From Candidatus Heimdallarchaeota archaeon (lineage in GTDB: Archaea; Asgardarchaeota; Heimdallarchaeia; Heimdallarchaeales; Heimdallarchaeaceae): 64,000 bases of DNA. Positions 40,947 to 50,491 of the stretch are shown in pieces (position 1 is the first letter of the stretch; each line of letters starts with the position of its first letter). The stretch spans positions 62,001 to 126,000 of the forward strand of contig JAUVXV010000008.1 of the NCBI GenBank assembly GCA_030603365.1. The letters run 5' to 3'. The notes beneath the pieces were generated by a model, which was not told the DNA's origin, searched no databases, and saw nothing but the letters and a program-made list of their open reading frames with translations. The position numbers and the translations under genes are program-made.

Positions 40947-42752
40947 TTAAGGTTCTTCCACTTTTCTTAATTCCCAACCACCAGGTGATCTAAACATCAT
41001 AGTAGGTTCGGAGAGACTGTCAATGTGAAGAATAAGTTCAACATCATGTTCTTTTCGAAAATGTGAGGAAGCTTGAGTAATCTTAAATTTTCCATTGATT
41101 AGATGTATAGTATTTCCTAAAGTAGAATTATCCGTAAATTCACTATTTTCATCAATTATACCGATACGTGCCATCATACCCCAGTTCATTACTTTGATAA
41201 TGGGTGTTAACTTATTCTTAGTTCTCATTTGTCCAATACCGATACAGTAGAGTGCTGATTTTAGATCAACAGGTAAGGAGGCTAAATCTACAAAAGTTGA
41301 AGTTTTGTATTCATCTAAATCTTTTGGACGATGTTTTACTTGTAGTTCAACTTTATAACTAGATTTGATTTCAGGAAATTTTTTCACGAGTAATTCATAT
41401 AGAGATTGAATCTTTGGTTTTACTTCAATATATCCTGAAAAATATAACCAGCTTAAGTATTCTAAACTAGCTATACATAGCCCCCTATTCTTAGAATTGA
41501 GGGAGAGATAGAAGGTTTGTTCAAACATTAATGAGGCTTTGCTGAGTTCTGCTAATTGAAGAAATTTGAATCCTAGTTGGTTAATGAATTCGATATTATC
41601 AAAATCAAGATCCTTAGCTTTTTCAACAGCAGAATTTCCTCCTAATACAACTGTAAGAAGAATTAACGCTCTTATTACATTTACAACATCTGCTCTTTGA
41701 TATTGGTTACACTCGTCTTCAAAAGCTGGAGTAAAGTAAGAGTTTAATCTTTGAATTTGCCCAGATAGAAGCAAAATTATCATTCTGAGAAAATGGACAT
41801 CTAAACCATATTCTTCAGATGCTTTACTACTTTGTAAGAGAATCATCAGTAGTTTATCCATGTATACTCTTGCAAGATCAACTTTCTTGTTTTCAACTAG
41901 ACAAATACAGGCCAAATATTGTAATCTTCCCAACAGAAGTAGAGATTCATTATAGATAACATGATCTTCAATTTTATCCACTGCCAGTTTCCATTCTATT
42001 AAATTATCTGTAATTTCACGAACTCTTGAAAGTAATTCTTGTTCAAGTTCTTTGTATTGTCCCTGATTAAAATCTTCATCTAATCTTTGAAAATCAATTT
42101 GAATTTCTGTTAAAAGCTCTTTAAGCTGAAGAGATTCTATTGAGAAGCCATCAGTTTCTTCCAAATCTGATTTAGCAATTTGTGATAATTTCTCTTCATA
42201 TTCAGTTCTTATAACTGATATAGCAGAATCAATGATTTTCCTGATACGTTTTACAGGATCATACCTGTTAGTACTTTCAACTGAATATCTGATTTCAGCT
42301 GTCATAAGTTGGTTCTCTAATTCTTTAAGGTATGATTCAGAAGAGAGATCGTTATTTTCTTCAAGAATCATTTTCAAAAATGCGCTATTTGTCAGAGTAG
42401 CCATTCCTATTAATTCAGCAGTTTCTAGAAGCTTTAAATCACTACTTACAACAGTTGCACTTAATTTCTCCGCTACATAGATGACAGATAAGTCAGGTTT
42501 CTGTGGTAAATTAGTTGTAATATTGTAAATTTTAGTGATGAATTTCTGAAATTTGTTATGGTCAACAGATTCTTCCTTGACATGAGGAGTTATTTCTCTT
42601 AATAAGAAAAACCTCATCTCATTTTTTATCAGAGAGGGCAGAAAAATCTCAATTTTCTGTTCTTTGAATATTTTGGCAAACTTTGAGAATTTGTTAGGTT
42701 GAGATTGAAAACCACTAATATAGAAGTTGGTATCGATAACGAAACGTGACAT
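40947..42752 (-). CDS. PIN-domain protein with helical-repeat C-terminus
   Basis: 601 residues. The N-terminal PIN-like nuclease domain (1-130) shows the acidic pattern: D7 in FVIDTNFY, the Glu of NEMRFF near 44, and the Asp of VVSSDLKLLE near 102. Residues about 150-460 form a long run of amphipathic helices resembling TPR-like repeats, and the last about 120 residues are beta-rich. PIN nucleases usually cut RNA, and the repeats suggest a partner-binding scaffold. No antitoxin is adjacent, so a simple toxin-antitoxin unit is unlikely. The KaiC-like gene follows after 53 nt. Confidence 0.6.
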   Translation of the reverse strand: MSRFVIDTNFYISGFQSQPNKFSKFAKIFKEQKIEIFLPSLIKNEMRFFLLREITPHVKEESVDHNKFQKFITKIYNITTNLPQKPDLSVIYVAEKLSATVVSSDLKLLETAELIGMATLTNSAFLKMILEENNDLSSESYLKELENQLMTAEIRYSVESTNRYDPVKRIRKIIDSAISVIRTEYEEKLSQIAKSDLEETDGFSIESLQLKELLTEIQIDFQRLDEDFNQGQYKELEQELLSRVREITDNLIEWKLAVDKIEDHVIYNESLLLLGRLQYLACICLVENKKVDLARVYMDKLLMILLQSSKASEEYGLDVHFLRMIILLLSGQIQRLNSYFTPAFEDECNQYQRADVVNVIRALILLTVVLGGNSAVEKAKDLDFDNIEFINQLGFKFLQLAELSKASLMFEQTFYLSLNSKNRGLCIASLEYLSWLYFSGYIEVKPKIQSLYELLVKKFPEIKSSYKVELQVKHRPKDLDEYKTSTFVDLASLPVDLKSALYCIGIGQMRTKNKLTPIIKVMNWGMMARIGIIDENSEFTDNSTLGNTIHLINGKFKITQASSHFRKEHDVELILHIDSLSEPTMMFRSPGGWELRKVEEP

Positions 42753-42800
42753 TAAACAAAATTAAGTAAAGGGCTATTTTTATCTTTTCATCAATAGTTA

Positions 42801-43724
42801 TTAAATTTCAATGTGATTGTACAGCTCTTTTAAGCCGTCTTCAAATTGAATAGTAGGTTTGAAATCTAATATCCTTATTACTTTCTCAGTTGAACAATAA
42901 CTTTCTTTGATATCACCAATTCTTGCTTCTACATAAACTGGCTTCAGGTCTTTTCCGCTTATTTCAATAACTAATTTCGCTAATTCTTCAACAGAAACAG
43001 CTTTACCAGAACCTATATTGAAAACACGATTCTCTCCTGTATCCTTCTCTAAAGCAAGCTTAACTGCAAGAGCTAAATCTTTTACATGAATAAAATCTCT
43101 AGTTTGTTTCCCATCTCCTTCAATCCTTGGAGGTAAATTTTGCTTTACTGCTGATATGAATTTGGATAAAACACCTGCATAAGGATCGTCTTCTTTCAGT
43201 AATGGGCTATAAATATTGAAAGGGATTAAAACAATAGAATTTAATGCAAATAGCTCAGAATACAGTAAAACATATTTTTCACCGACATATTTACTTAATC
43301 CATAAGGGGAGATTGGATTGCGTGGATGTTCCTCAGTAATTGGTAGAAAATGTGGTTGACCAAATACTGCAGCTGAACTCAAATAAATAAATTTCTTGAT
43401 ATTGTTTTTCCTAGCAAATTCCAACACCTTTAGGGTTCCCAAGATATTATTTTGAGCATCAAAAACTGGTTCATTTACTGATTGATTAATACTAATCTGT
43501 GCTGCACAGTGAATAATATAATCTATTGCAGGAAGTTTAGCAAAAATTTCATCATCCAAAATGTTCCCTTTTAAGAAAAACGCATCATCGGGTGGGTTGT
43601 ATTTTGCTTCACTTTCATTATCTAAGATACAAATTTGGTAACTATTTTTTAGTATAGAGTAAAGAAAATGACCAATTTGCCCCAATCCACCAGTGATAAG
43701 AATGGTTTGTTGTTTTAAACTCAT
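42801..43724 (-). CDS. NAD-dependent sugar-nucleotide epimerase/dehydratase (GalE-like)
   Basis: 307 residues, extended short-chain dehydrogenase fold. NAD motif TGGLGQIGHFLY (about 10-21), catalytic SSAAVF and YGLSKYVGEK (Y-x3-K), and the substrate region RDFIHVKDLA. It should epimerise or dehydrate a UDP- or dTDP-sugar for glycans. Exact substrate is uncertain. A TATA-like box (ACTTTTTAAAA, 43744-43754) lies about 25 nt before the ATG. It is divergent from the inositol-phosphate-synthase genes. Confidence 0.86.
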   Translation of the reverse strand: MSLKQQTILITGGLGQIGHFLYSILKNSYQICILDNESEAKYNPPDDAFFLKGNILDDEIFAKLPAIDYIIHCAAQISINQSVNEPVFDAQNNILGTLKVLEFARKNNIKKFIYLSSAAVFGQPHFLPITEEHPRNPISPYGLSKYVGEKYVLLYSELFALNSIVLIPFNIYSPLLKEDDPYAGVLSKFISAVKQNLPPRIEGDGKQTRDFIHVKDLALAVKLALEKDTGENRVFNIGSGKAVSVEELAKLVIEISGKDLKPVYVEARIGDIKESYCSTEKVIRILDFKPTIQFEDGLKELYNHIEI

Positions 43725-43743
43725 ATAAAGTAAAGAGGGTAAA

Positions 43744-43754
43744 ACTTTTTAAAA
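43744..43754 (-). promoter_or_regulatory. TATA-like box for the epimerase
   Basis: TTTTAAAAAGT on the minus strand, centred about 25 nt before ATG 43724. Confidence 0.4.
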
Positions 43755-43821
43755 GCATAACGTTCCTTTGCTCAATTAGTTCAATATATTTATTTTACTA
43801 GTAATAAGTAAGGGTGAATGA

Positions 43822-44904
43822 ATGTCAAAAAAAGTACGGATTGCAATTGCAGGATTAGGCAATTGTGCATCGTCTCTAGTTCAAGGACTGGAGTATTATA
43901 AAGATGCAGATGAGAATGATTATGTTCCAGGATTAATGCATGTCAGATTTGGTGATTACCATTTATCAGATGTTGAAATTGCAACAGTATTTGAGGTAAA
44001 TACTAAAAAGATTGGAAAAGACATTTCTGAGGCAATTTGGCAAGAACCTAATTGCTGTAAGAAATTCTCAAATGTTCCTCACAAAGGTATAGAAATTCTT
44101 CCTGGTCCAATTAATGATGGTGTTGCACCTCATATGAAAGAATCTTTTCATTGTTATGATGAAACCCAAGTAAAAGCAGTGAATGTAGCTGATGTTCTAA
44201 AAGAAAAGGATGTAGATGTTCTGATTAATTTCCTTCCAGTGGGTAGCGAAGAGGCATCTAAAACATATGCTCAAGCAGCTTTGGATACTAATGTTGCATT
44301 TGCTAATGGTATACCAGCTTTTATTGCTTCAAATGAAGAATGGGGAAAGAAATTTTCTGATAAAAATGTACCGATCGCAGGTGATGACATAAAATCTCAA
44401 CTCGGGGCAACTATACTACACAGAATGTTAGTAGCATTAGCTCATGATAGAGGAATAAAAATGGATGAAACCTTCCAATTGAATATTGGTGGTAACACAG
44501 ACTTCGAGAATATGAAGAAGGAATACAGATTAACCACTAAGAGAGTTTCTAAAACAGAAGCAGTAACCAGCATGATACCTTATGAGGTACCTACAAGAAT
44601 CGGTCCTTCTGATTATGTGCCATTTCTAAAAGACGAAAAAATATGTTATCTTTGGTTAAAAGGAAAGAATTTTGGAGAACAACCTCTAACAGTTCAACTC
44701 AAATTATCAGTTCAAGATTCTCCAAATAGTGCAGGCGTAATGATAGACGTGGTTAGATCCTTGAAAATCGCTCAAGATAGAAAGATAGGTGGTCCCCTAA
44801 TTGGTGTTTCCAGCTATTTCTTCAAGCACCCACCAAAACAAATTCATGACTCTGAGGCTAAAGAACTAGTAGAGAAATTCATTAGAGGAGAGATAACTAA
44901 CTAG
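43822..44904 (+). CDS. ino1: Myo-inositol-1-phosphate synthase
   Basis: 360 residues, similar in length and motifs to the mycobacterial/Thermotoga-type enzyme. NAD-binding motif GLGNCASSLVQGLEYYKDAD (about 11-30), the catalytic-lysine motif GDDIKSQLGATILHR (about 188-202), and the conserved NIGGNTDFENM. It converts glucose 6-phosphate to inositol 1-phosphate, precursor of archaetidylinositol. The product fits nearby lipid genes. GGTGA just before the ATG acts as a ribosome site. A paralogue follows directly. Confidence 0.92.
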   Translation: MSKKVRIAIAGLGNCASSLVQGLEYYKDADENDYVPGLMHVRFGDYHLSDVEIATVFEVNTKKIGKDISEAIWQEPNCCKKFSNVPHKGIEILPGPINDGVAPHMKESFHCYDETQVKAVNVADVLKEKDVDVLINFLPVGSEEASKTYAQAALDTNVAFANGIPAFIASNEEWGKKFSDKNVPIAGDDIKSQLGATILHRMLVALAHDRGIKMDETFQLNIGGNTDFENMKKEYRLTTKRVSKTEAVTSMIPYEVPTRIGPSDYVPFLKDEKICYLWLKGKNFGEQPLTVQLKLSVQDSPNSAGVMIDVVRSLKIAQDRKIGGPLIGVSSYFFKHPPKQIHDSEAKELVEKFIRGEITN

Positions 44905-45984
44905 GTGATGAAAATGAAAGAAGATATTATTAAAATAGCAATAGCAGGTGTTGGAAACATCGCTTCTGGGTTACTTCAAGGAATCACCTATATGAAAACC
45001 TATGAAGACCAAAAGAAAAAGCTCCTCCACCCAAAATTAAGCAGTTTTGAGGTAAAAAACATTGAAATTGTTGCAGCTTTTGATGTAGACAAAGAAAAAG
45101 TTGGGCAAGATCTTACAGAAGCTATTTTCACGCCCATAAATAGTACACCTAAATTTGTTGAGTTAGATAAAACAGGTGTGACTGTAGTTAAAGGACCTCT
45201 CAAAGATGGTCTTTCTGGACATTTACTGAAAGTAATAACAGTTTCTGAAAATAAAGAAGAGGATGTAACTCAGATATTGAAAGATACTAGAGCTGAAATT
45301 CTTATTTGTGCTCTTCCTACTGGAGCTGAGGAAGCAGTTAAAACATATGCACAAGCTTCTTTGGATGCTGAAGTCGCATTCGTCAATTGTACACCTACAT
45401 TAATTGCCAGTGATCCATTCTGGGGAAAGAAATTCAAAAAATCAAATGTATGTGTTATAGGTGATGATTTACAATCTTTAGCAGGAGGTACTGTTCTTCA
45501 TAAAGGATTCTTAGATGTGCTTAAAGAGCAAGGAGTCAAAATAAAGGATACTTATCAGTTAGATGTTGCTGGAGGACTTGAAACTCTTAATACATTGGAT
45601 GATGACAGAAAACAGTATAAAAGAGAGGTAAAAGAAAGAACTATACAACAATCTTTTGGAAATGATATTAATTTAGCAAGTGGGACTTCAGATTATCTAG
45701 AATTTCTTGGTAATCGAAGAATAGGTCACTTTTGGATACTAGGAGAAGGTTTTATGGGTATGCCAATAAAAATCGATATAAGATTAGAAACCTTAGATGG
45801 ACCCAATGCTGCAGGAACATTAGTTGATGTAATTCGTGCAACTAAAGTAGCAATAAACAGAGCAGGAAGCGGTCCTATCAGTTCAATCTGTGCATACGGA
45901 TTCAAAGCTCCTCCTGTTACAACATCTAGACATACCGCTCATGAATGGTTCAATGAATATATTGAAGGAATCAGAACTGAATAG
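44905..45984 (+). CDS. Inositol-1-phosphate synthase paralogue with altered catalytic motif
   Basis: 359 residues, from GTG 44905 or ATG 44908, beginning right after the upstream stop. It keeps the NAD motif (GVGNIASGLLQGITYMK) and overall length of ino1. The GDDIKSQ motif of the first copy is GDDLQSLAG here, replacing the catalytic Lys with Gln. The FLKDEKI segment of copy 1 is FLGNRRI. It therefore probably does not carry out the standard cyclisation. It may modify another sugar phosphate or regulate copy 1. Relationship by direct comparison, function inferred. Confidence 0.8.
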   Translation: MMKMKEDIIKIAIAGVGNIASGLLQGITYMKTYEDQKKKLLHPKLSSFEVKNIEIVAAFDVDKEKVGQDLTEAIFTPINSTPKFVELDKTGVTVVKGPLKDGLSGHLLKVITVSENKEEDVTQILKDTRAEILICALPTGAEEAVKTYAQASLDAEVAFVNCTPTLIASDPFWGKKFKKSNVCVIGDDLQSLAGGTVLHKGFLDVLKEQGVKIKDTYQLDVAGGLETLNTLDDDRKQYKREVKERTIQQSFGNDINLASGTSDYLEFLGNRRIGHFWILGEGFMGMPIKIDIRLETLDGPNAAGTLVDVIRATKVAINRAGSGPISSICAYGFKAPPVTTSRHTAHEWFNEYIEGIRTE

Positions 45985-45996
45985 TTCTTTCTCTCT

Positions 45997-46971
45997 TTAT
46001 TTTATGAGTAGCATTGATGTGATGTTAATCAGTTTATCTCTAGCTGAACTCGGAGGAAATTCTTCCAAAATGGCTTTTGATTCATCAGCATATTGATTAA
46101 TCAGATTTTTTACAGTATCAATAGCTTGAGAGTCTACTAAAATAGTTGTGATGGTCTCAACAGGATAAGTCATTCGCTCTATATAGTATTCTTCAATTAT
46201 TCGTTTTTCCTTTTTAGGTAAGGTATCTATTGCTTCCAAAACAATGAAAGTTTGAATTCTATTGGTAATATCTGTCAAGACACCAAATTTACTCAAATCA
46301 TTTTGGTTTGAAGTTAACGATAGTAAATCATCTCTTAATTGAAAAGCCCTTCCAAATAAAGTTCCGAACGTTTTCATCTTCTCCAGATCGTTTTTTGTGG
46401 ATTTGCCTAGTATAAAACCGACGACGGAAGCAGTTTCAAAAAGAATTGAAGTTTTTCGATCTATTAGTTGTAATGCTTCTTCCTTTGACATTTTCTTACC
46501 CCCCTCTCTGAATTTTTGTTCTAAGAACAAAGAGGTGGAAAGGACAGAGATCGCTTTAATAATTTCTTCTACAATCTCTAAAACATCTGTTTTTGAAGCT
46601 AAACTGAGAGCTAAACTACTCATTGAGTAAGAAATTGAGAGTGCAGAAAAAGTTGAGAATTTCAAGTAAAATGATTTTTCTTTTCTTCTGAAAATATCTT
46701 TATCAAAAATATCGTCTATAAGGAGTGACGCATTATGTATAATCTCTAGTGCACATGCAGCTGCATAACTTGTATCATTTCTGATTTGATTTGATATCAT
46801 CTCAAAGGATAATAGACAGATTAAGGGCCTAATTCGTTTCCCACCTTTGTGAAGAATTTGATCTATCAAATCATTAATTTCATCGTCATATGGGCTATAA
46901 TCCCTCAAATTATGAAGATAGATGTTTATCTGTTCTACTTCCTCAGTGAGATCAAAGTATGCCTTGCTCAA
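45997..46971 (-). CDS. Polyprenyl (geranylgeranyl-type) diphosphate synthase
   Basis: 324 residues. GGKRIRP (43-49) and the first Asp-rich motif DDIFD (86-90) are intact; the second region reads QLRDDLLSL (last Asp absent), as seen in some archaeal enzymes. It condenses IPP with allylic diphosphates to supply archaeal lipid chains. Chain length cannot be set by eye; the residues before the first motif (EIIHNASLL) are not decisive. The start is TTG. It converges with the inositol-phosphate-synthase pair. Confidence 0.88.
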   Translation of the reverse strand: MSKAYFDLTEEVEQINIYLHNLRDYSPYDDEINDLIDQILHKGGKRIRPLICLLSFEMISNQIRNDTSYAAACALEIIHNASLLIDDIFDKDIFRRKEKSFYLKFSTFSALSISYSMSSLALSLASKTDVLEIVEEIIKAISVLSTSLFLEQKFREGGKKMSKEEALQLIDRKTSILFETASVVGFILGKSTKNDLEKMKTFGTLFGRAFQLRDDLLSLTSNQNDLSKFGVLTDITNRIQTFIVLEAIDTLPKKEKRIIEEYYIERMTYPVETITTILVDSQAIDTVKNLINQYADESKAILEEFPPSSARDKLINITSMLLIK

Positions 46972-47027
46972 TCAAATCAAGTTAAAACAATCTTAACCAT
47001 AAAAAAAGTTATTGTAAAGTCTTTTTC

Positions 47028-48527
47028 TTAAGAGAGTAGATTTAAGGATATAAGAGAACAATATTCAAGAAATTGTACAAAAAGTATCAGTACTGAAATG
47101 ATGATAACACAAAGCAACAATGTACTAATGATAGTACCTGGCTCTATCCTCTGGACATCTAGTTTTTCCTTCGATTCAACCACAAATAGTAATTTCATAA
47201 TTCTAATAAAATAAATCAAGGAGAACAATAAAACTACTAAAAAGAAAATTGAACTCAAATACATTCTAGGGGTGTAGAAAGAAGCAAAACTATACTTTTT
47301 GGATATGATGAACATACTTATTGGAATGATGAATAGCAGTAAGAAATTGAAGATATTTACTACATATTGAGAGATAGAATTTCGACTAATACTACTCAGT
47401 AGATCTATATCATCTGTTTTGAATCCTTTAGAAATAGAACTGAACAAAGAAATAGAAAATGAAAAAATCAAAACATATGCAAAAACACCATAATTTACAG
47501 TTTTGAGACTTTCAATAAGATTTTCATTTGGAATTGAGATTGAGAATATATCAGATAAAATCAGGAATATTATACCGATATAAAGAAGGCTAAGGTAATA
47601 AAGCAGCTTTTGAAGGCTAGATTGGGTTATCGCACCTAAAACACCCCATAATGAATAGAGTAGTCCAAGTATTGTATAGAACCACAATAAGACAGTTGAT
47701 AATTGGGAAACGGAAATCATACTAGAATACTTAACCAAAAATGCTAGAGCCAATCCTCTTTGAATAATTAATAGTACAAAAGTACTTGCGTTAAATTGCT
47801 TATTTTCCACATCAAAGAACCACGAATGGAATGGAGGGACACCAATTAATATCAACAGAGAGAATATAACAAATATAATACTTAGATATTCCCAAAGATG
47901 CATTGATGTATTTCCTATTGAAAAACTAAATAAATTACCTGAGAATGAATGACAGGCTATCCCTATAAACATCAGAGATAATGACATGCTTGTCATAGCC
48001 AGATAACTAGTGAATACCTTTCTATTTTCAGGAGTAGTTCGATGATTTAAACTTCGCAAGAAAAGATTCAATCCCATAAAAATCAGAATGAATCCAAAAA
48101 GTATGTTAATCCAGGAATTGGAAGCAATTACAAACCATGTAGAACTCTGGATCAGTAATAGTGAGATGAATAGAAGATAACTCTTTTTTGATTCTAAACT
48201 AACCTCAACAATCGAAATAAAACTAGCAATTACAGTTGCAATTCCAATTGTATAATATATTCCCGCAGTAAATGGTGTGATTTGAATATTGAAATAAGGG
48301 TTCCAGATTTCTTCAAATGGTGAATAGATATACCAGAACATAATAAGAGAAATAACACTACAGGTTATTGCAATGTAACCATAAATAATTCTCATTCTTG
48401 ATAGGAAATAAGGATATTTCTGTGTTATTTTGGAAGATAACATCCCAGAAATAATTAAAACAAAAATCCCCAGTAACAGAATTTCTAAAGGAAAGAAAAT
48501 GTAAAGAAATAGTGCTGCATAATGCAT
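47028..48527 (-). CDS. Complex I-like antiporter subunit N (NuoN/MrpD-like), divergent
   Basis: 499 residues with about 14 hydrophobic spans. VPPFHSWFFD aligns with the PFHxW region of NuoN/M/L subunits. By eye the channel residues differ: the position of the Lys before PFHLW is hydrophobic, and the conserved TM5 Glu position is not acidic. IIQRGLAL replaces the next Lys with Arg. It is probably the last gene of a J-K-L-N operon. A perfect Shine-Dalgarno GGGAGGT precedes the ATG by 8 nt, and its ATG overlaps the stop of the L-like gene by one base. Confidence 0.72.
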   Translation of the reverse strand: MHYAALFLYIFFPLEILLLGIFVLIISGMLSSKITQKYPYFLSRMRIIYGYIAITCSVISLIMFWYIYSPFEEIWNPYFNIQITPFTAGIYYTIGIATVIASFISIVEVSLESKKSYLLFISLLLIQSSTWFVIASNSWINILFGFILIFMGLNLFLRSLNHRTTPENRKVFTSYLAMTSMSLSLMFIGIACHSFSGNLFSFSIGNTSMHLWEYLSIIFVIFSLLILIGVPPFHSWFFDVENKQFNASTFVLLIIQRGLALAFLVKYSSMISVSQLSTVLLWFYTILGLLYSLWGVLGAITQSSLQKLLYYLSLLYIGIIFLILSDIFSISIPNENLIESLKTVNYGVFAYVLIFSFSISLFSSISKGFKTDDIDLLSSISRNSISQYVVNIFNFLLLFIIPISMFIISKKYSFASFYTPRMYLSSIFFLVVLLFSLIYFIRIMKLLFVVESKEKLDVQRIEPGTIISTLLLCVIIISVLILFVQFLEYCSLISLNLLS

Positions 48528-50491
48528 TAGATTTTACCTCCCGAATATAAAATGAGTACCACAATTATAAGTAAAAACAAAGACACTAAAACAACTTGAA
48601 TTTGGCTTCTAAGTTTAGATTCTTCAAGCTTCTGAATGAAATTAGATGTCAGTTTGAAGAACTTAACTACATTTGGAATTACAGTATCCTTTGTTTTTCT
48701 AGCAATAAATTTATATGCTGTAACAATGAATTTCCAAATCCTCATTAAAATATTTTCTACCATGATTTTCTTGATTACAATTTGATAGAACCAATTTGAA
48801 GCTGGAACTATAGCTTTGGTCCAAACTAAAATCACTGGTGCAAAAATGAAGTCAAATGTGTAAATATTTCTGAATATCTTTTCAAGAATTACAGTAAATT
48901 TCAAGAGTTTTTTTGAGAAACTTTCAAAGTATTTCTTAATGATAATAAATGCACATAGTACTATAAGACATCCTGAAAGCAGAGAAATTAATGAAATCAG
49001 TAGATGGCTAAATGTAATAATTGAAGGGAAAGTAAATGGATTTATTATATTGAAACGGGGATAAAGAAAACTATTCAATGAAAGGAAAATAACTACAAGA
49101 ATTGTAATCGTTATTTCAACATTCGTGAATTGAAACTTTTCTTCCAAGGTGATTTGTTTTTTGTAAAGTATAATTGAAAGACAAAAGATTCCAAAGAAAA
49201 GAAGTAGAGTTATTACGAAAAATCCGATATTAAATGCAGGAGAACTAACTGAAAGAATGTGAATTAGTGATAGGAATGTACCATTGAAAGGCTCTACTCC
49301 TAGTATTGATAAAAATATAATCACAAAACCGATAAATCGAGTTGTTGTTCTGATAATCATTACGCTTTTTCTACTCGGTTTCTCATCTTCTTTAGCTTCA
49401 TTTGGCGTAAATAGGAAGGGGACAAGTCCTATAGATATGATAGGTAATGCAATCAGTAATTGAAAACTAATTGATAGATATCCTAACCCTAGAAAGAAAA
49501 TAAACAATCCTGATAAGAGAGCAAAAACAAGAATAACAGTTTCAAGTTTTTGCTGTAGGAATAAAGAAAATATCACGCTAATGAGTGCAAACAACAATCC
49601 ATACCAAACGAAGAAAGTGGAACCTTGAAGAGAGATTAGTAGTACAAATGGAGTAATGTAGATGAAAGAAAGAATAATTGTGAAATGTGTTGATAAGAAG
49701 AGAAAGATCGAATCTCCATTTGGTGAGCATGTTTTTTTGAACCAAGTATGAAATGGAAACAAAGCGTTTTTGGCTATTATTCCAAGAAGAAGTAAACTAA
49801 CAAACAGCTGAACTACAGGTTCATACTTTGTTGGATTTGTGAGGATGTCATTGGATACAATATTGAAATCCAAACTTTTAGCCTCATAAGCTAGAAGTAC
49901 TGAACTAGATATCAATAAAGCATTTCCAATGATAAATGACCCAATCATACTCTTTTGAGCGATTGTAACTTTCTCCTTGGAAATCAGTGTTAGACTAATC
50001 ACCAAATCTATTATCAATAAATCAGCTATAAGCATGAACAATAATATTTGGAAGAAATTTGTAGAAAGAATCACTAAAATTAAGGTGATAGAATATAACG
50101 ATATTTTACTAGTGTATTTTTCTTTCCAATAAGGCTTTTTCCAAGTTAGAAATACATTGGTAAGTGCAAGAATGAACATCACAGTAAAGTAGATAATACT
50201 CTGTGCTAGAGTTAGTTGAAATCCAATTTCAAAAGAATATGGATGGAACACTACAATAGGCACACTTTCTTTAATTTGAATTATTGGAGAACCAAAAAAG
50301 TTAACTAAGAAGATTGAGAAAATAGCAATAGCAAATCCTAAGAAGATAAGAGAAGTAAATATAGAAAACAACTTCTTCCTTTTATCATTTCTAGACTTAA
50401 TTAGAGCAAATAAATATCCTAAGAGTGAAACTAGTAGAAGTAAACCACCTTGTATCAAGAGTAATAATATGATGTTATTCATTCTCTTCAC
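48527..50491 (-). CDS. Complex I-like antiporter subunit L (NuoL-like), divergent
   Basis: 654 residues with about 15 spans and a C-terminal extension ending in a final span. AKNALFPFHTWFKK matches the Lys-x-PxHTW channel motif, and STHFTIILSFIYI corresponds to the His-containing TM8. The conserved TM5 Glu appears to be Asp. The large charged C-terminal amphipathic part (about 540-630) resembles NuoL's lateral helix. The start overlaps the K-like gene by 17 nt and is preceded by AGGAGTGA. Confidence 0.78.
   Translation of the reverse strand: MKRMNNIILLLLIQGGLLLLVSLLGYLFALIKSRNDKRKKLFSIFTSLIFLGFAIAIFSIFLVNFFGSPIIQIKESVPIVVFHPYSFEIGFQLTLAQSIIYFTVMFILALTNVFLTWKKPYWKEKYTSKISLYSITLILVILSTNFFQILLFMLIADLLIIDLVISLTLISKEKVTIAQKSMIGSFIIGNALLISSSVLLAYEAKSLDFNIVSNDILTNPTKYEPVVQLFVSLLLLGIIAKNALFPFHTWFKKTCSPNGDSIFLFLSTHFTIILSFIYITPFVLLISLQGSTFFVWYGLLFALISVIFSLFLQQKLETVILVFALLSGLFIFFLGLGYLSISFQLLIALPIISIGLVPFLFTPNEAKEDEKPSRKSVMIIRTTTRFIGFVIIFLSILGVEPFNGTFLSLIHILSVSSPAFNIGFFVITLLLFFGIFCLSIILYKKQITLEEKFQFTNVEITITILVVIFLSLNSFLYPRFNIINPFTFPSIITFSHLLISLISLLSGCLIVLCAFIIIKKYFESFSKKLLKFTVILEKIFRNIYTFDFIFAPVILVWTKAIVPASNWFYQIVIKKIMVENILMRIWKFIVTAYKFIARKTKDTVIPNVVKFFKLTSNFIQKLEESKLRSQIQVVLVSLFLLIIVVLILYSGGKI
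48536..48542 (-). promoter_or_regulatory. Shine-Dalgarno site of the NuoN-like gene
   Basis: GGGAGGT, 8 nt before ATG 48527. It supports that start and shows that internal operon genes use SD-led initiation. Confidence 0.6.

Noticed and set aside
40894..40977. N-terminal extension of the KaiC-like ATPase
   Set aside because: It overlaps the PIN gene's last codons, has no family resemblance, and a TATA-like box sits right before ATG 40893.
40947..42752. Toxin-antitoxin reading of the PIN gene
   Set aside because: The protein is four times the length of typical PIN toxins and no small antitoxin frame overlaps its start.
44905..45984. Second inositol-phosphate synthase as a pseudogene
   Set aside because: The frame is full length with intact NAD motif and coupled spacing, so it looks functional but altered rather than decayed.
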